A DNA stretch of 64,000 bases, taken from contig NZ_FUHW01000032.1 in assembly GCF_900163545.1 (NCBI RefSeq), positions 1 to 64,000 on the forward strand, in the 5' to 3' direction. The DNA comes from Arthrobacter rhombi. Its GTDB lineage: Bacteria; Actinomycetota; Actinomycetes; Actinomycetales; Micrococcaceae. Below the pieces are notes generated by a model. It did not search any database. It saw only the letters and a program-made list of their open reading frames with translations, and had not been told where the DNA came from. The translations under genes were made by a program, and so were the position numbers. Below are positions 36,624 through 45,777 of this stretch, one piece after another. Position 1 is the first letter of the stretch, and each line of letters opens with the position of its first letter.

Positions 36624-38492
36624 CTAGCCTGGCTCCGGTGAGTGCGCATAGATCTTCTCAACGAACGAAAGCGAACGTTGGGTGAAGATCCCTCGCTTGA
36701 GCTTCAGGGTGGGAGTCATGATTCCGCTTGCTTCGCTCAGATCGGTCAGTAGCGGGAGGAACTTGCGTACCTGCTCGGGACGGGACACTTTCGAATTCGC
36801 GCTGCTGACCGTCTGATTGAGCGCTTCGAGAAGTCCGTGGTCCTCGATGGATACCGCCCCGCCGGCCTCGGGGATTCGAAGGCCCGCCAGACGGGCGAAC
36901 CCGTGTTGATGTGCCCAATCGACGACGGCTTCGAAGTCAAGGAGCAACAGGCCGCCGAGAAACGGGCGGCCTTCTCCCACCATCACGGCATGGGCGATGA
37001 GGGGATCGTTTTCGACGTAGCCTTCCCAGATGGTGGGGGAAACGGTTTTGCCGCCTGCTGTGACGAGGACATCCTTGATGCGCCCCTTGAGGGTCAGCTG
37101 CCCGAGGTCATCGAGTTCGCCGAGGTCACCGGTCCGGAAGAAGCCATCGATGAAGGCATTGGTGTTATCCGCGGGCCTGTTGTATCCGGAAAATACTCCG
37201 GCCCCGCGAGCCAAGACCTCACCCTGATCCGAGATGCGGACGGTGGTTCCCGGCATGGGCACTCCCACGGAGCCTGCCTTGATGGCTCCTGGAAGGTTAC
37301 CGGTCAGCGGAGCCGTGGTTTCGGTGAGTCCGTATCCTTCGATGACGGGCAATCCCAGACCGCGGAAGAACAGCGAGAGTTCAGCGTCCAGCGCGGCGGC
37401 GCCGGAAAGGAGATAGTCCAGGCGCCCACCGACGAGTTTTCTGATGCGGGCATAGAACAATCCATCAAAGATCGCGTGTTTGATCCGGAGCCCGAGCCCG
37501 GCTCGTGCTGCCGGATGTGTAGCGCGACGCTCTGCCAGCCGGCCCCACTGCACAGCGGTTTCCTGTGCCACCTTCCAGAGGGGGCCGAGATGTTTTGCTT
37601 CTGCGGCTGCCGCAGCGGATGTCTGTATTTTTTGCAGAACACGCGGGACCACCACCAAGAAGGTGGGTTTCAGTGCGCCCAAAGCCGGTACCACCTCACG
37701 CGTATCGTCCAAGTGGGCAATGCGCATGCCGTTGGCCAGGCAGATCAGTTGTAGCCCGCGAGCCAGTACGTGGGCCATCGGGAGGAAGATCACCGTGTTT
37801 CCGGATTCCTTGACCACCTCGGAGTAGGATCCGGCCACATTCAGTACCTGGTTGACGAAGTTTCCATGGGTGATGAGCGCGCCCTTCGGATCAGCCGTGG
37901 TTCCCGATGTGTAGACGATGGTTGCCACCGAATCCAGTGTGGCCAGTAGCCGTCGTTCCTCCAAGGCCTCGTCGGTCAGGTGTTCGCCGATCTGCACCAG
38001 GTCGTCCAGGGATGACTCCGTCTGGCGGTCCATCGTCCAGATGCGCCCGTCGAGGACACCGGCTTGCTCGAATCCCTGTTTAAGCAGGCGGGCGTGTTCT
38101 GTCGTACCGGCAACACCGAAGCGCACGTCAGCGTCGGTGACGATAGCCGAGATCTGGTTGAGTGCGGCGGTTTCGTAGAGCGGCACGACAACAGCGCCAG
38201 CGAACCAGGCGGCCATGTCCGCCAGGGCCCATTCATAGCGGGTGGGTGAGATGATGGCGATGGATCCACCGGGCTGGAGGCCCGCGGCCATGAAGCCCTT
38301 GGCCAGAGCTTGCACCTGCCCGACGAACGCGCTGGTGCTCACTGGGACCCAGGGATCGGCGATCGCCGAGCCGCCGGAACGAACTTCGAAAGCCATGTGG
38401 TGGGGCGAACTCCTGAGCCGCTGCATCAAAAGCTCTGTCGCGTTTCGATAGACGGCCGGAACCACCAAGGATGGCGTGGTGAACTCTTTCAC
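36624..38492 (-). CDS. Long-chain fatty-acid--CoA ligase (AMP-forming)
   Basis: A 622-aa AMP-dependent synthetase of the FadD15/FAA1 type that activates fatty acids to acyl-CoA. Motifs: ATP-loop TIVYTSGTTADPKGALITHG, adenine-binding GYGLTETTAPLTGNLPG, TGDLGELDDLGQLTLKGR (ribose Asp), and the C-terminal Lys region LVTAGGKTVSPTIWE. The GTG start at 38492 overlaps the marR stop (GTGA), so it is cotranscribed and coupled with its probable regulator. Confidence 0.92.
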   Translation of the reverse strand: MKEFTTPSLVVPAVYRNATELLMQRLRSSPHHMAFEVRSGGSAIADPWVPVSTSAFVGQVQALAKGFMAAGLQPGGSIAIISPTRYEWALADMAAWFAGAVVVPLYETAALNQISAIVTDADVRFGVAGTTEHARLLKQGFEQAGVLDGRIWTMDRQTESSLDDLVQIGEHLTDEALEERRLLATLDSVATIVYTSGTTADPKGALITHGNFVNQVLNVAGSYSEVVKESGNTVIFLPMAHVLARGLQLICLANGMRIAHLDDTREVVPALGALKPTFLVVVPRVLQKIQTSAAAAAEAKHLGPLWKVAQETAVQWGRLAERRATHPAARAGLGLRIKHAIFDGLFYARIRKLVGGRLDYLLSGAAALDAELSLFFRGLGLPVIEGYGLTETTAPLTGNLPGAIKAGSVGVPMPGTTVRISDQGEVLARGAGVFSGYNRPADNTNAFIDGFFRTGDLGELDDLGQLTLKGRIKDVLVTAGGKTVSPTIWEGYVENDPLIAHAVMVGEGRPFLGGLLLLDFEAVVDWAHQHGFARLAGLRIPEAGGAVSIEDHGLLEALNQTVSSANSKVSRPEQVRKFLPLLTDLSEASGIMTPTLKLKRGIFTQRSLSFVEKIYAHSPEPG

Positions 38493-38944
38493 GGGGTGTT
38501 CCCATTCGACAGTGTTTGCAGGTGGTGACGCATCAGGTCCTGGGTAGCGTCAAGAAAATTGCTGACGATGGTGCCGTGCTCAACGGGGAGGGCCCGGAGC
38601 TGTTCGTAGATGGCGGTCGCCAGTGGATGGGTCAGGTTCCGGATTTCGTGGAAGGCCTCGTTGGTCGCCGTCAACATGACGTGTCGCCTATCTGCCGCGC
38701 CGCGGTTACGGGTGAGGTAACCATTGAGCTCCAGACGGTTGGTGATGGCCGTAGTGGTAGCCGCGGTGGAACCCAGCTCCCGTGCGAGATCTCCCGAAGT
38801 CATCGGTCCTGATTGGGTCAGCACCGAAAGCGCACGAAAATCGTTGAGATTCAGGCCCAATCCCAGAGCCACTTCCCTCTCGCTCTCGCGGGCCAGGATC
38901 AACATTTCCTGCAAGGTCGTGGCGACGGAAGGATAAGACAACAT
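38489..38944 (-). CDS. MarR family transcriptional regulator
   Basis: A 151-aa winged-helix repressor with recognition-helix region SGDLARELGSTAATTTAITNR and wing LTRNRGAADRRHVML. The ATG at 38944 has GGAAG about 6 nt upstream and is preferred over ATG 38956. It is the first gene of the marR-fadD operon and is divergent from DUF1295. An inverted repeat at 38990-39007 in the shared region is its likely operator, so an acyl-CoA or fatty acid ligand is plausible. Confidence 0.9.
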   Translation of the reverse strand: MLSYPSVATTLQEMLILARESEREVALGLGLNLNDFRALSVLTQSGPMTSGDLARELGSTAATTTAITNRLELNGYLTRNRGAADRRHVMLTATNEAFHEIRNLTHPLATAIYEQLRALPVEHGTIVSNFLDATQDLMRHHLQTLSNGNTP

Positions 38945-38989
38945 GACGACTTCCATTCCTTAAGGGCAAGCTTCGAGTATAGTCAATAT

Positions 38990-39007
38990 TCTTTGATCAT
39001 CAAAAGA
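38990..39007. promoter_or_regulatory. Probable MarR operator
   Basis: TCTTTGATCATCAAAAGA contains the palindrome TTTGAT-C-ATCAAA (arms of 6 bp). It lies in the AT-rich divergent region between marR-fadD and the DUF1295 gene, where a MarR dimer would control both. Confidence 0.6.
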
Positions 39008-39088
39008 TTGAATGAAATTTTATATGCAGCATAGTCTCCGGGGAAACCGTCTCCGCGCAAGCTCCGCATGTCAGAGAGGAACCGTCCA

Positions 39089-39985
39089 GTGAATAAATCT
39101 GAGCGCAAGGCGCTGATCACGTTGCCCATCGTGTTGATCATCGCAGCCTTGCTTGCTGCTGCTGGCAGCAGTGGCGGTGTCACTCTGGGAGTAATCCCCG
39201 TCTTTGCCCTGGCCGTGGGCATGGCCATCGTGATTCAGTGGATAGCCATTATTCCTGCTTTTCTGGCCCAGACGGAAAAGTACTACGACCTCTCCGGCAT
39301 GTTGAGCTATGTCACCATTACGGTCATGATTCTCCTGGCCCTTCCAGATATCGACGCGCGTTCGCTGATCTTGGCCATCATGGTTCTCATCTGGACGCTG
39401 AGGCTCGGACTCTTCTTGTTCCGTCGCATTAGCCGGGCTGGCAAGGATGATCGTTTTGATGAGATCAAGCCCTCCTTCGTCAGGTTCTTGAGCACGTGGA
39501 CGCTCCAGGGGCTGTGGGTCACCTTCACCGCGGCGGCGGCGTGGGTTGCCATGACCTCCGAAAATAGAGTTGCCGTGGACGGGTTCGCACTCGTTGGCGT
39601 CCTGGTGTGGATGCTCGGATTCGGTCTGGAAGTGGTGGCCGATCAGCAGAAATCACGGTTCAACGGCAACCCATCGAAAAAGGGTGGATTCATTTCCACC
39701 GGTTTGTGGTCCACCTCGCGTCACCCCAACTACTTCGGTGAGATCTTGCTGTGGATCGGCGTCGCCATCGTCGCTTTCCCCGTGCTTCAAGGGTGGCAGC
39801 TGGTGGCCTTGATCTCCCCGGTCCTTGTCATTCTGCTCCTGACCAAAGTCAGCGGGGTCCCGCTGTTGGAAAAGAAATCCGATGCCAAATGGGGTGGCCA
39901 AGCTGACTACGAGGCCTATAAGGCCAGGACCCCAGTCTTGATTCCTAAAATCTGGTGGCCGACTCCAAGGTGCCCAAGGCCCTGA
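39089..39985 (+). CDS. DUF1295 membrane protein (steroid 5-alpha-reductase-like)
   Basis: A 298-aa integral membrane protein with about seven helices. The family signature FISTGLWSTSRHPNYFGEILLW is followed by GVPLLEKKSDAKWG and YEAYKARTP. DUF1295 belongs to the isoprenylcysteine methyltransferase/steroid reductase superfamily; a lipid substrate is likely. GTG 39089 with AGAGAGGA about 7 nt upstream is preferred to ATG 39068. Divergent from marR-fadD, suggesting one lipid-responsive regulon. Confidence 0.88.
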   Translation: MNKSERKALITLPIVLIIAALLAAAGSSGGVTLGVIPVFALAVGMAIVIQWIAIIPAFLAQTEKYYDLSGMLSYVTITVMILLALPDIDARSLILAIMVLIWTLRLGLFLFRRISRAGKDDRFDEIKPSFVRFLSTWTLQGLWVTFTAAAAWVAMTSENRVAVDGFALVGVLVWMLGFGLEVVADQQKSRFNGNPSKKGGFISTGLWSTSRHPNYFGEILLWIGVAIVAFPVLQGWQLVALISPVLVILLLTKVSGVPLLEKKSDAKWGGQADYEAYKARTPVLIPKIWWPTPRCPRP

Positions 39986-40001
39986 TCCGCGGAATCGCCT
40001 C

Positions 40002-40072
40002 GACCGGGCAGGAAAATTTGCGGCGTCGTTCGGGGTCTTGCGGTGTCTGAGTCACCCGACTAGTCCAGAGGA
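40002..40072. repeat. Imperfect direct repeat, copy B (pseudogene stub)
   Basis: Diverged duplicate of 36540-36610. On the minus strand it still reads GTG then MTQTPQDPERRRKF, against MTQTPQNLEPRPEF in the real gene, but the -10 box is altered and the frame has no similarity beyond ~15 codons. Confidence 0.65.
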
Positions 40073-40095
40073 CCGTCGGGTGACCTGACACCACC

Positions 40096-40293
40096 CTAGG
40101 ACTTGGTGGTGTAGTTGCTTTGGCGTTCCAGAATGGTGGTCACCGTGGTTTCGTGCCACACCGTGGAGTCCGTGAAACAGGTGACGACCTTCCACCCGGA
40201 CAGGGCATGCTCGTTGAGACTGGCTTCAAGATCCGAGGGTTTGAAGTCGGGGTAGTCCTTGATCTTGTCGGTGATGACTTTATATTCATGCAT
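40096..40293 (-). CDS. DUF4177-like small protein
   Basis: A 65-aa protein opening MHEYKVITDKI and containing LEASLNEHALSGWKVVTCF, the pattern of DUF4177 (start EYKVV, then LN..G..GWELV). It has no membrane segment. GAGGAGGACC lies just before the ATG. Function unknown. The 190 bp upstream (40294-40483) hold no gene I can support. Confidence 0.7.
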   Translation of the reverse strand: MHEYKVITDKIKDYPDFKPSDLEASLNEHALSGWKVVTCFTDSTVWHETTVTTILERQSNYTTKS

Positions 40294-40483
40294 GGCCGGT
40301 CCTCCTCGTGGCGAGTGACGGAGCCCGCTGACGCCCCGGCGTCGTGGAGAACACGTCGAACGTGTGGGTCCACCACGAGAACCGTGTTCTGCAGGGCGAC
40401 GGCTCTTAACCCATTAACCAACTTCCCCGTGCCAAAGTCCAGAGCTCATCTGGTGCGGGGAGAACCGCTGGCCGGTGGGCCGG

Positions 40484-41779
40484 TCAGATGATGATGCGTA
40501 ACGGTTCTTCGAGGGTGCGTTTGAGATCTCGGAGGAAGGCCGCCGAGACGGCTCCGTCCAAGACCCGGTGATCTGAGGTGAGCGTGATCTTCATGATCTG
40601 GCGGGTGGAGAGCTGGCCGTCCTGCACGTAGGGCTCCTCGGTGGTGGCACCCACCGCCAGGATCGATGCCTCGGGAGGGTTGATCACCGCGGTGAAATTG
40701 TCGACCCCGAACATGCCCAGGTTGCTGATCGAGAAGGTCCCGCCACTGAATTCCGCGGGGGTCAGCTTGCCGTCCCTGGCCTTCTTCGCCAGCGCACGGG
40801 TTTCGGTGGAAATCACCTCCAGGCCCTTGGTCGCTGCGTCGCGGATCACGGGAACGATCAGCCCGTCATCCAGGGCCACCGCCACCCCGATATGTGCGCG
40901 GGGGTGCTGCAGAATCTTATCCCCGGCCCAGGAGGCGTTGACCTGCGGGTGGTCCTCCAAGGTGAGTGCGCACGCCTTGACCAGCAGGTCGGTCACGCTG
41001 ATCTTGACTCCTGAATCGGCGAAGCGTTCATTGATCTCCGCGCGCAGGGTCATGAGTCGATCCATGGCCACCACGTGAGTCAGGTGGAAGTGTGGGGCGC
41101 TGGCGCTTTCGGTGAGCCGTTGGGCCATCACCTTGCGCATCATCGTCAGGGGAACCTCCACCGATTCAGACGGCTGCGTGCCGGTTGCACTCACCGGCGT
41201 GGAGTCCGCTGGCTGCCGCTGATGGGGGGCAGCGGAGGCCTGGGCGGCGACCGCAGCCTCGACGTCCGCCCTGACAATGCGCCCACCCGGGCCGGTTCCC
41301 GTGATTTCCGCCGGGTCGATGCCGTGTTGTTCGGCAACACGGCGGGCCAGCGGGGAGGCAAGAAGACGCCCGCTGTTGGAACCGGCAGGGGACTGCCGGT
41401 CCGTCGGGCCCGCCGGCGTGCGGGGCTGCGCCGGCGGTGCGGCAGGAACGTGCTCGGAGGCCGGGCTGGGTTCCGTGGGGGTCGGGCTGCTTGAGGACGC
41501 GGCGGCCTGTGCGCCGGTGGTTCCGCCACCGCTGTCGCCAGCGGCACCGGTACCGATGAAGGCGACAGGTTCCCCGATGGGCACCATCGTCCCCTCTTCG
41601 ACGAGGAGTTTCTCCAAAATGCCCTCGTCGAAGGCCTCGAGATCCATGGTGGCCTTATCGGTGTCGATTTCGGCGATCACGTCGCCTTCACGCACCGTAT
41701 CGCCCACTTTTTTGACCCAACGGCTGAGGACACCTTCTTGCATGGTGTCGGACAGTCGGGGCATGTTCACCTCGGGCAT
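40484..41779 (-). CDS. 2-oxo-acid dehydrogenase E2 (dihydrolipoamide acyltransferase)
   Basis: A 431-aa E2 core protein. Lipoyl domain (1-75) with the lipoylated Lys in EIDTDKATMDLEAF, a long Pro/Ala/Ser-rich linker (about 80-130), the peripheral-subunit-binding domain LASPLARRVAEQHGIDPAEI, and the acyltransferase domain ending TLTSDHRVLDGAVSAAFL with catalytic His and Asp. Third gene of the E1alpha-E1beta-E2 operon. Pyruvate, branched-chain 2-oxo acids and acetoin are all possible substrates; no E3 gene is linked. Confidence 0.93.
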   Translation of the reverse strand: MPEVNMPRLSDTMQEGVLSRWVKKVGDTVREGDVIAEIDTDKATMDLEAFDEGILEKLLVEEGTMVPIGEPVAFIGTGAAGDSGGGTTGAQAAASSSSPTPTEPSPASEHVPAAPPAQPRTPAGPTDRQSPAGSNSGRLLASPLARRVAEQHGIDPAEITGTGPGGRIVRADVEAAVAAQASAAPHQRQPADSTPVSATGTQPSESVEVPLTMMRKVMAQRLTESASAPHFHLTHVVAMDRLMTLRAEINERFADSGVKISVTDLLVKACALTLEDHPQVNASWAGDKILQHPRAHIGVAVALDDGLIVPVIRDAATKGLEVISTETRALAKKARDGKLTPAEFSGGTFSISNLGMFGVDNFTAVINPPEASILAVGATTEEPYVQDGQLSTRQIMKITLTSDHRVLDGAVSAAFLRDLKRTLEEPLRIII

Positions 41780-41788
41780 CGCGGTCTC

Positions 41789-42781
41789 CTATCCTGTGAA
41801 GCTGGTGGCGGCGAGAAGTTCGCGGACGACCCGGATCAGGTCCTTCGCGGTCGGCAGTGCGGCACTTTCCAGGGGCTTCGCGTAGGGAAGCGGGATTTCG
41901 GCCGCCGCCACCCGTCTCACCGGGGCGTCGAGGTAGTCGAAGGCCCCCTCCATGAGGGTTGCCGAGATTTCGGCGCCGATGCCATAACTGAGGCAGTCGT
42001 CCTCGAGCACGACGGCCCGGCTGGTCTTGCGCACCGAGGCACAGACGGTTTCCCGGTCCAGGGGGCGCAGGCTGCGCAGATCCACCACTTCGAGCGAAAT
42101 GCCTTCCTCCTCCAGCTGCCGGGCCACCTCGAGAGCCACGGTGGTGGCCCGGGAGTAGGTGATGACGGTGAGGTCGCTGCCCGCTTTGGCGATGGCAGCC
42201 TTGCCGATTTCGGCGACGTTGTCCCCGTCGGGAACCTCACCGCGAGTGTTGTAGAGCGCCAAGTTCTCCAGGAAGATCACCGGGTCGTTATCGCGGATCG
42301 ATGCGACCAGCAGGGCCTTGGCGTCCGCGGGTGTGGAAGGAGCCACGACCTTGAGCCCGGGGATATGCGCGTACCAGACCTCCAGGTTTTGGGAGTGGGT
42401 GGCGGCCAACTGTTGGCCACCACCGCCGGGCATCCGAATCACCAGGGGGACGGCGCTCTGGCCGCCGAACATGCCGTGGATCTTCGCCGCGTGGTTCACG
42501 ATCTGGTCGATGGCTATCAGGGAGAAGTTCAAGGTCATGATCTCCACCACCGGACGCATTCCGAGCATCGCGGCACCGACGGCGGCGCCCACGAACCCCT
42601 CTTCGGCAATGGGGGTGTCCAGAACGCGGCGGGGACCAAACTCGGTCAAGAGCCCGGCGGTGATCTTATAGGAACCCTCGAAAAGTCCGATCTCCTCGCC
42701 GATCAGCAGGACGTTCTCGTCGCGGGTCAACTCGGAACGCAAGGCGTCGTTCAGGGCCTGCCGGTAGGTGGTGACGGTCAT
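41789..42781 (-). CDS. 2-oxo-acid dehydrogenase E1 subunit beta
   Basis: A 330-aa transketolase-like subunit. Motifs: GEEIGLFEGSYKITAGL, FVGAAVGAAMLGMRPVVEIM, and the C-terminal PLPYAKPLE. ATG 42781 with AGGAG 6 nt upstream is preferred; an in-frame ATG at 42805 that overlaps the E1alpha stop is the alternative and would add 8 residues. The E2 start follows 9 nt after its stop, so the complex is made from one mRNA. Confidence 0.93.
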   Translation of the reverse strand: MTVTTYRQALNDALRSELTRDENVLLIGEEIGLFEGSYKITAGLLTEFGPRRVLDTPIAEEGFVGAAVGAAMLGMRPVVEIMTLNFSLIAIDQIVNHAAKIHGMFGGQSAVPLVIRMPGGGGQQLAATHSQNLEVWYAHIPGLKVVAPSTPADAKALLVASIRDNDPVIFLENLALYNTRGEVPDGDNVAEIGKAAIAKAGSDLTVITYSRATTVALEVARQLEEEGISLEVVDLRSLRPLDRETVCASVRKTSRAVVLEDDCLSYGIGAEISATLMEGAFDYLDAPVRRVAAAEIPLPYAKPLESAALPTAKDLIRVVRELLAATSFTG

Positions 42782-42801
42782 CTGGACTCCTTCTTCGCCG
42801 G

Positions 42802-43860
42802 TCATGGCATGCCGATCACTGGTTGTCCGGGCAGGGTGTCCGGTGCATTGGCGACGGGGGTGGCATAGGCGTAATCGAAGAGCTGATCGGGGGTTGGATC
42901 GGGGCTGGCATCGGCGAAGGCCACCGCTGCCTCGACCTCTTCGCGGGCTTCGTTGTCGATTTGTCGTGCCACGGATTCCTCCAGCACCCCCGAGGCCACC
43001 AGCTGCTGGCGGAAGGCGGGAACCGGGTCAGCTGCCTGGGCTTCCTCGACATCCTCGCGGGAGCGGTATTGTGCTGGGTCGACCACCGAGTGACCACGCA
43101 ATCGTGAACTCATCAGCTCCAACAGGAACGGTTGGCGTTCGTGGCGGGCCCGCTCCAGGGCCCTGTTGGCCGCATCCCTGACGGCGACCACGTCATTGCC
43201 GTCCACCCGTTCACCGGGGATGCGGTAGGAGCAGCCGCGTTTATATAGTTCGGGTTCACCGGCGGCGGCATCGACCGTGGTGGCCATGCCCAATCCGTTG
43301 TTGATGATCACGTAGACGATCGGCAGGTTCCAGACGGAGGCCAGGTTCAACGATTCGTGGAAGGCACCGATATTGGTGGTTCCATCGCCCATCTGGCACA
43401 TGACGACTTCGGCGTCCGGGCCCGGTGCGCTGCGATAGGTCAACGCCAAGGCGGCCCCGGTGGCGGGAGGAAGCTGTCCACCCACAATGCCGTAACCGCC
43501 CAGCATGCGGGTTTCGGTGTCGAACATGTGCATGGAACCGCCGCGGCCCTTGGAAACCCCGGTGCTTTTGCCGAACAGCTCGGCCATCACCGCGCCGGTA
43601 CTCATTCCGCGCGCCAGGGCATAACCGTGGTCGCGATAGTTGGTAAACAGGTAGTCACGGGGTTGGAGCGCGGTCATCAGGCCCACCACGCTGGCTTCCT
43701 CACCCAGGTTGAGGTGGCAGTACCCGCCGATCTTCGCCCGCTTATACATCTGGTCGGCCGTCAGCTCGAATCTGCGGATCAGTGCCATCTGCCGGTAATA
43801 CCCGATCAGCGTCTGCGGGTCTTCCTCCCCGGCGGTGCGCTGTTGCGTCCGATCAACCAT
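42802..43860 (-). CDS. 2-oxo-acid dehydrogenase E1 subunit alpha
   Basis: A 352-aa thiamine-diphosphate subunit with the ThDP motif MGDGTTNIGAFHESLNLAS...NN and the phosphate-loop region KGRGGSMHMFD. RLRGHSVVDPAQYRSREDV is the usual C-terminal loop. Two adjacent ATGs (43863, 43860) follow GGAGGAAC; the second gives the better spacing. The form is that of pyruvate/acetoin dehydrogenase E1alpha. It follows the CBS protein by 49 nt on the same strand. Confidence 0.93.
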   Translation of the reverse strand: MVDRTQQRTAGEEDPQTLIGYYRQMALIRRFELTADQMYKRAKIGGYCHLNLGEEASVVGLMTALQPRDYLFTNYRDHGYALARGMSTGAVMAELFGKSTGVSKGRGGSMHMFDTETRMLGGYGIVGGQLPPATGAALALTYRSAPGPDAEVVMCQMGDGTTNIGAFHESLNLASVWNLPIVYVIINNGLGMATTVDAAAGEPELYKRGCSYRIPGERVDGNDVVAVRDAANRALERARHERQPFLLELMSSRLRGHSVVDPAQYRSREDVEEAQAADPVPAFRQQLVASGVLEESVARQIDNEAREEVEAAVAFADASPDPTPDQLFDYAYATPVANAPDTLPGQPVIGMP

Positions 43861-43909
43861 CATGTTCCTCCGTTGCTGGCCTGCCTCCATGCCGTCGTCA
43901 CTTTTGTGG

Positions 43910-44449
43910 TTAGGGGCCGGGAGGCTGTTCCTGAAGTCTGAAGCTGCCGGATCCCCCGCAGGTGGGGCAGGTTTCGGGGGCTTCCATCCCACGGGCCGGC
44001 TCGCCGCAGGTTCCACACACCCATTCGGTGGTCAGCAGGGCCACGATGTCGCGGCGGCTGACGATTCCTGCCAGCCGTCCGGTGTCCAGCACGGGAAAAC
44101 GGCGCAGCCGCTGATCCACCAGCAGGGCCCGGATATCGGAGATCGGTGTGTCGACGGAAACGCTGATGACCCCGGGGCTCATCACCTCGGCGGCGGTCCG
44201 CCCGGGTTTGGCGAGCACATCGTATTCGCTGACCAGCCCCAGCACATGCCCGGGATCTTCCACGACGGGCAGAGCACTGATTCGGTGCCGACCCAGCAGG
44301 GCCGCGATTTCTTCGACGGGCGTGTCACGGGAAACCGTGAACACGGGAGCGCTCATAATGTCGGCGGCCGTGGTGGGAATTCGCGTCCCGGCCGAGTCGG
44401 GATGCTCGGAAGCATCCTGGGAAACGCCGGTGCCCTGAGGTTCGCTCAT
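43910..44449 (-). CDS. CBS-domain pair with C-terminal zinc ribbon
   Basis: A 179-aa protein: two CBS domains (about 30-80 and 85-140; ADIMSAPVFTVSRDTPVEEI and AAEVMSPGVISVSVDTPISD), followed by a four-Cys ribbon CGTCG...CPTCGG. CBS pairs bind adenine nucleotides, so it may sense energy state for the downstream dehydrogenase. It heads the E1-E2 operon and is divergent from sbcD. The hexamer CACACT ends 6 nt before the ATG, a weak match to the leaderless -10 pattern. Confidence 0.88.
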   Translation of the reverse strand: MSEPQGTGVSQDASEHPDSAGTRIPTTAADIMSAPVFTVSRDTPVEEIAALLGRHRISALPVVEDPGHVLGLVSEYDVLAKPGRTAAEVMSPGVISVSVDTPISDIRALLVDQRLRRFPVLDTGRLAGIVSRRDIVALLTTEWVCGTCGEPARGMEAPETCPTCGGSGSFRLQEQPPGP

Positions 44450-44610
44450 ACCCCCAGTGTGCCCTCACCCGTCGTGACTGGCCAGCAAAGGTGAGGCAAA
44501 GACCATCGCGGGCGGTGAAACCCGCAGCTGGAGCCGCCCCTCGGGGGACTGGCTCCACCACCCGGGTCTTCATGGTCCAACCCGTCGGTGGTGCTCGATA
44601 GTCTAGGTTC

Positions 44611-45777
44611 ATGCGGATTCTGCACACCTCCGACTGGCATCTGGGCCGGTCCTTCCACGGCGCCGGACTCCTGGACGCCCAACGTGGTTTCGTTGATGCC
44701 CTGCTCACAACGGTGAAGGACGAACGGGTTGACGTGGTCCTGATCGCCGGGGACGTCTACGATCGCGCCCTGCCCTCCGTCGATGCGGTCACCGTGTTCG
44801 ACGACGCCATTGTGCGGTTACGCGATGCGGGGGCCACCGTCGTGGCCACCAGCGGCAACCACGATTCGGCCCTGCGACTGGGCTTCGGCTCGCGCCTGCT
44901 CGAACGCGCCGGACTGCACCTGCGCACCCGCCTCGCGGACCTCGACACCCCGGCCCTGGTGGAGGGCGAGGATTTCACCCTGGCCATCTACGGGTTGCCC
45001 TACCTTGAACCGCGGATGGTCGCCGAGCAGTTGGGCGTTGAGGCCCCCGGACATCAGCCGGTGGTCCGGGCGGCGATGGGCCGGGTTCGTGCCGATCTGG
45101 CTACGCGGAGGGAAGGAACCGGGACGCCCATCCGCTCCATCGTCATGGCCCACGTTTTTGCAGCCACGGGCCTCTCGAGTGATTCGGAACGCGAATTGAG
45201 CATCGGCGGGCTGGACATCGTTCCGATCGAAGAGTTCGACGGCTTGGACTACGCCGCCTTGGGACACCTGCATGGCCGCCAACGCCTCGCCGAAACGGTC
45301 CGCTATTCGGGTTCACCGATCGCCTACTCCTTCTCCGAAGCAAACCACCGCAAGGGGGCCTGGTTGCTGGAGGTCACCGCCGAAGGCATCACCTCCATCG
45401 ACGCCGTGGACTGGCCCGCCGCCACCCAGCTGCGCATTCTGCGGGGCCCCCTGGAGGAACTTCTGGCCGACCCGGGCCTGGCAGGTGCCGAAGAAGCCTG
45501 GTGCCAGGTGACGCTGACGGACCGTGATCGTCCCTCCCAGGCGATGGAACGGCTGCGAACCCGCTTCCCGAACACCCTGGTCCTGAACTTCGAACCCGAG
45601 GGCCGCCCGGCAGAGGTCACCCGCAGCTACCGCGACCGGCTGGCTGCGGCGGAGAGCCCGTTGGAGGTCTGCACCGGATTCATCGACCATGTCCGCCAGC
45701 GCCCGCCCTCGGAGGCGGAGGCCGAATTGCTGGGCCGGATCCTTCAGCAGGCCACCAGCGGGAAGGTGGAACGATGA
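44611..45777 (+). CDS. sbcD: Exonuclease SbcCD subunit D
   Basis: Mre11-type nuclease that processes hairpins and DNA ends. The 388-aa product has the phosphoesterase motifs LHTSDWHLGRSFHG, IAGDVYDRALPS, TSGNHDSALRL, MAHVFA and LGHLHGRQRL. TAGTCT (44599-44604) ends 6 nt before the ATG, predicting leaderless translation. The end overlaps sbcC by 4 nt (ATGA). Confidence 0.96.
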   Translation: MRILHTSDWHLGRSFHGAGLLDAQRGFVDALLTTVKDERVDVVLIAGDVYDRALPSVDAVTVFDDAIVRLRDAGATVVATSGNHDSALRLGFGSRLLERAGLHLRTRLADLDTPALVEGEDFTLAIYGLPYLEPRMVAEQLGVEAPGHQPVVRAAMGRVRADLATRREGTGTPIRSIVMAHVFAATGLSSDSERELSIGGLDIVPIEEFDGLDYAALGHLHGRQRLAETVRYSGSPIAYSFSEANHRKGAWLLEVTAEGITSIDAVDWPAATQLRILRGPLEELLADPGLAGAEEAWCQVTLTDRDRPSQAMERLRTRFPNTLVLNFEPEGRPAEVTRSYRDRLAAAESPLEVCTGFIDHVRQRPPSEAEAELLGRILQQATSGKVER

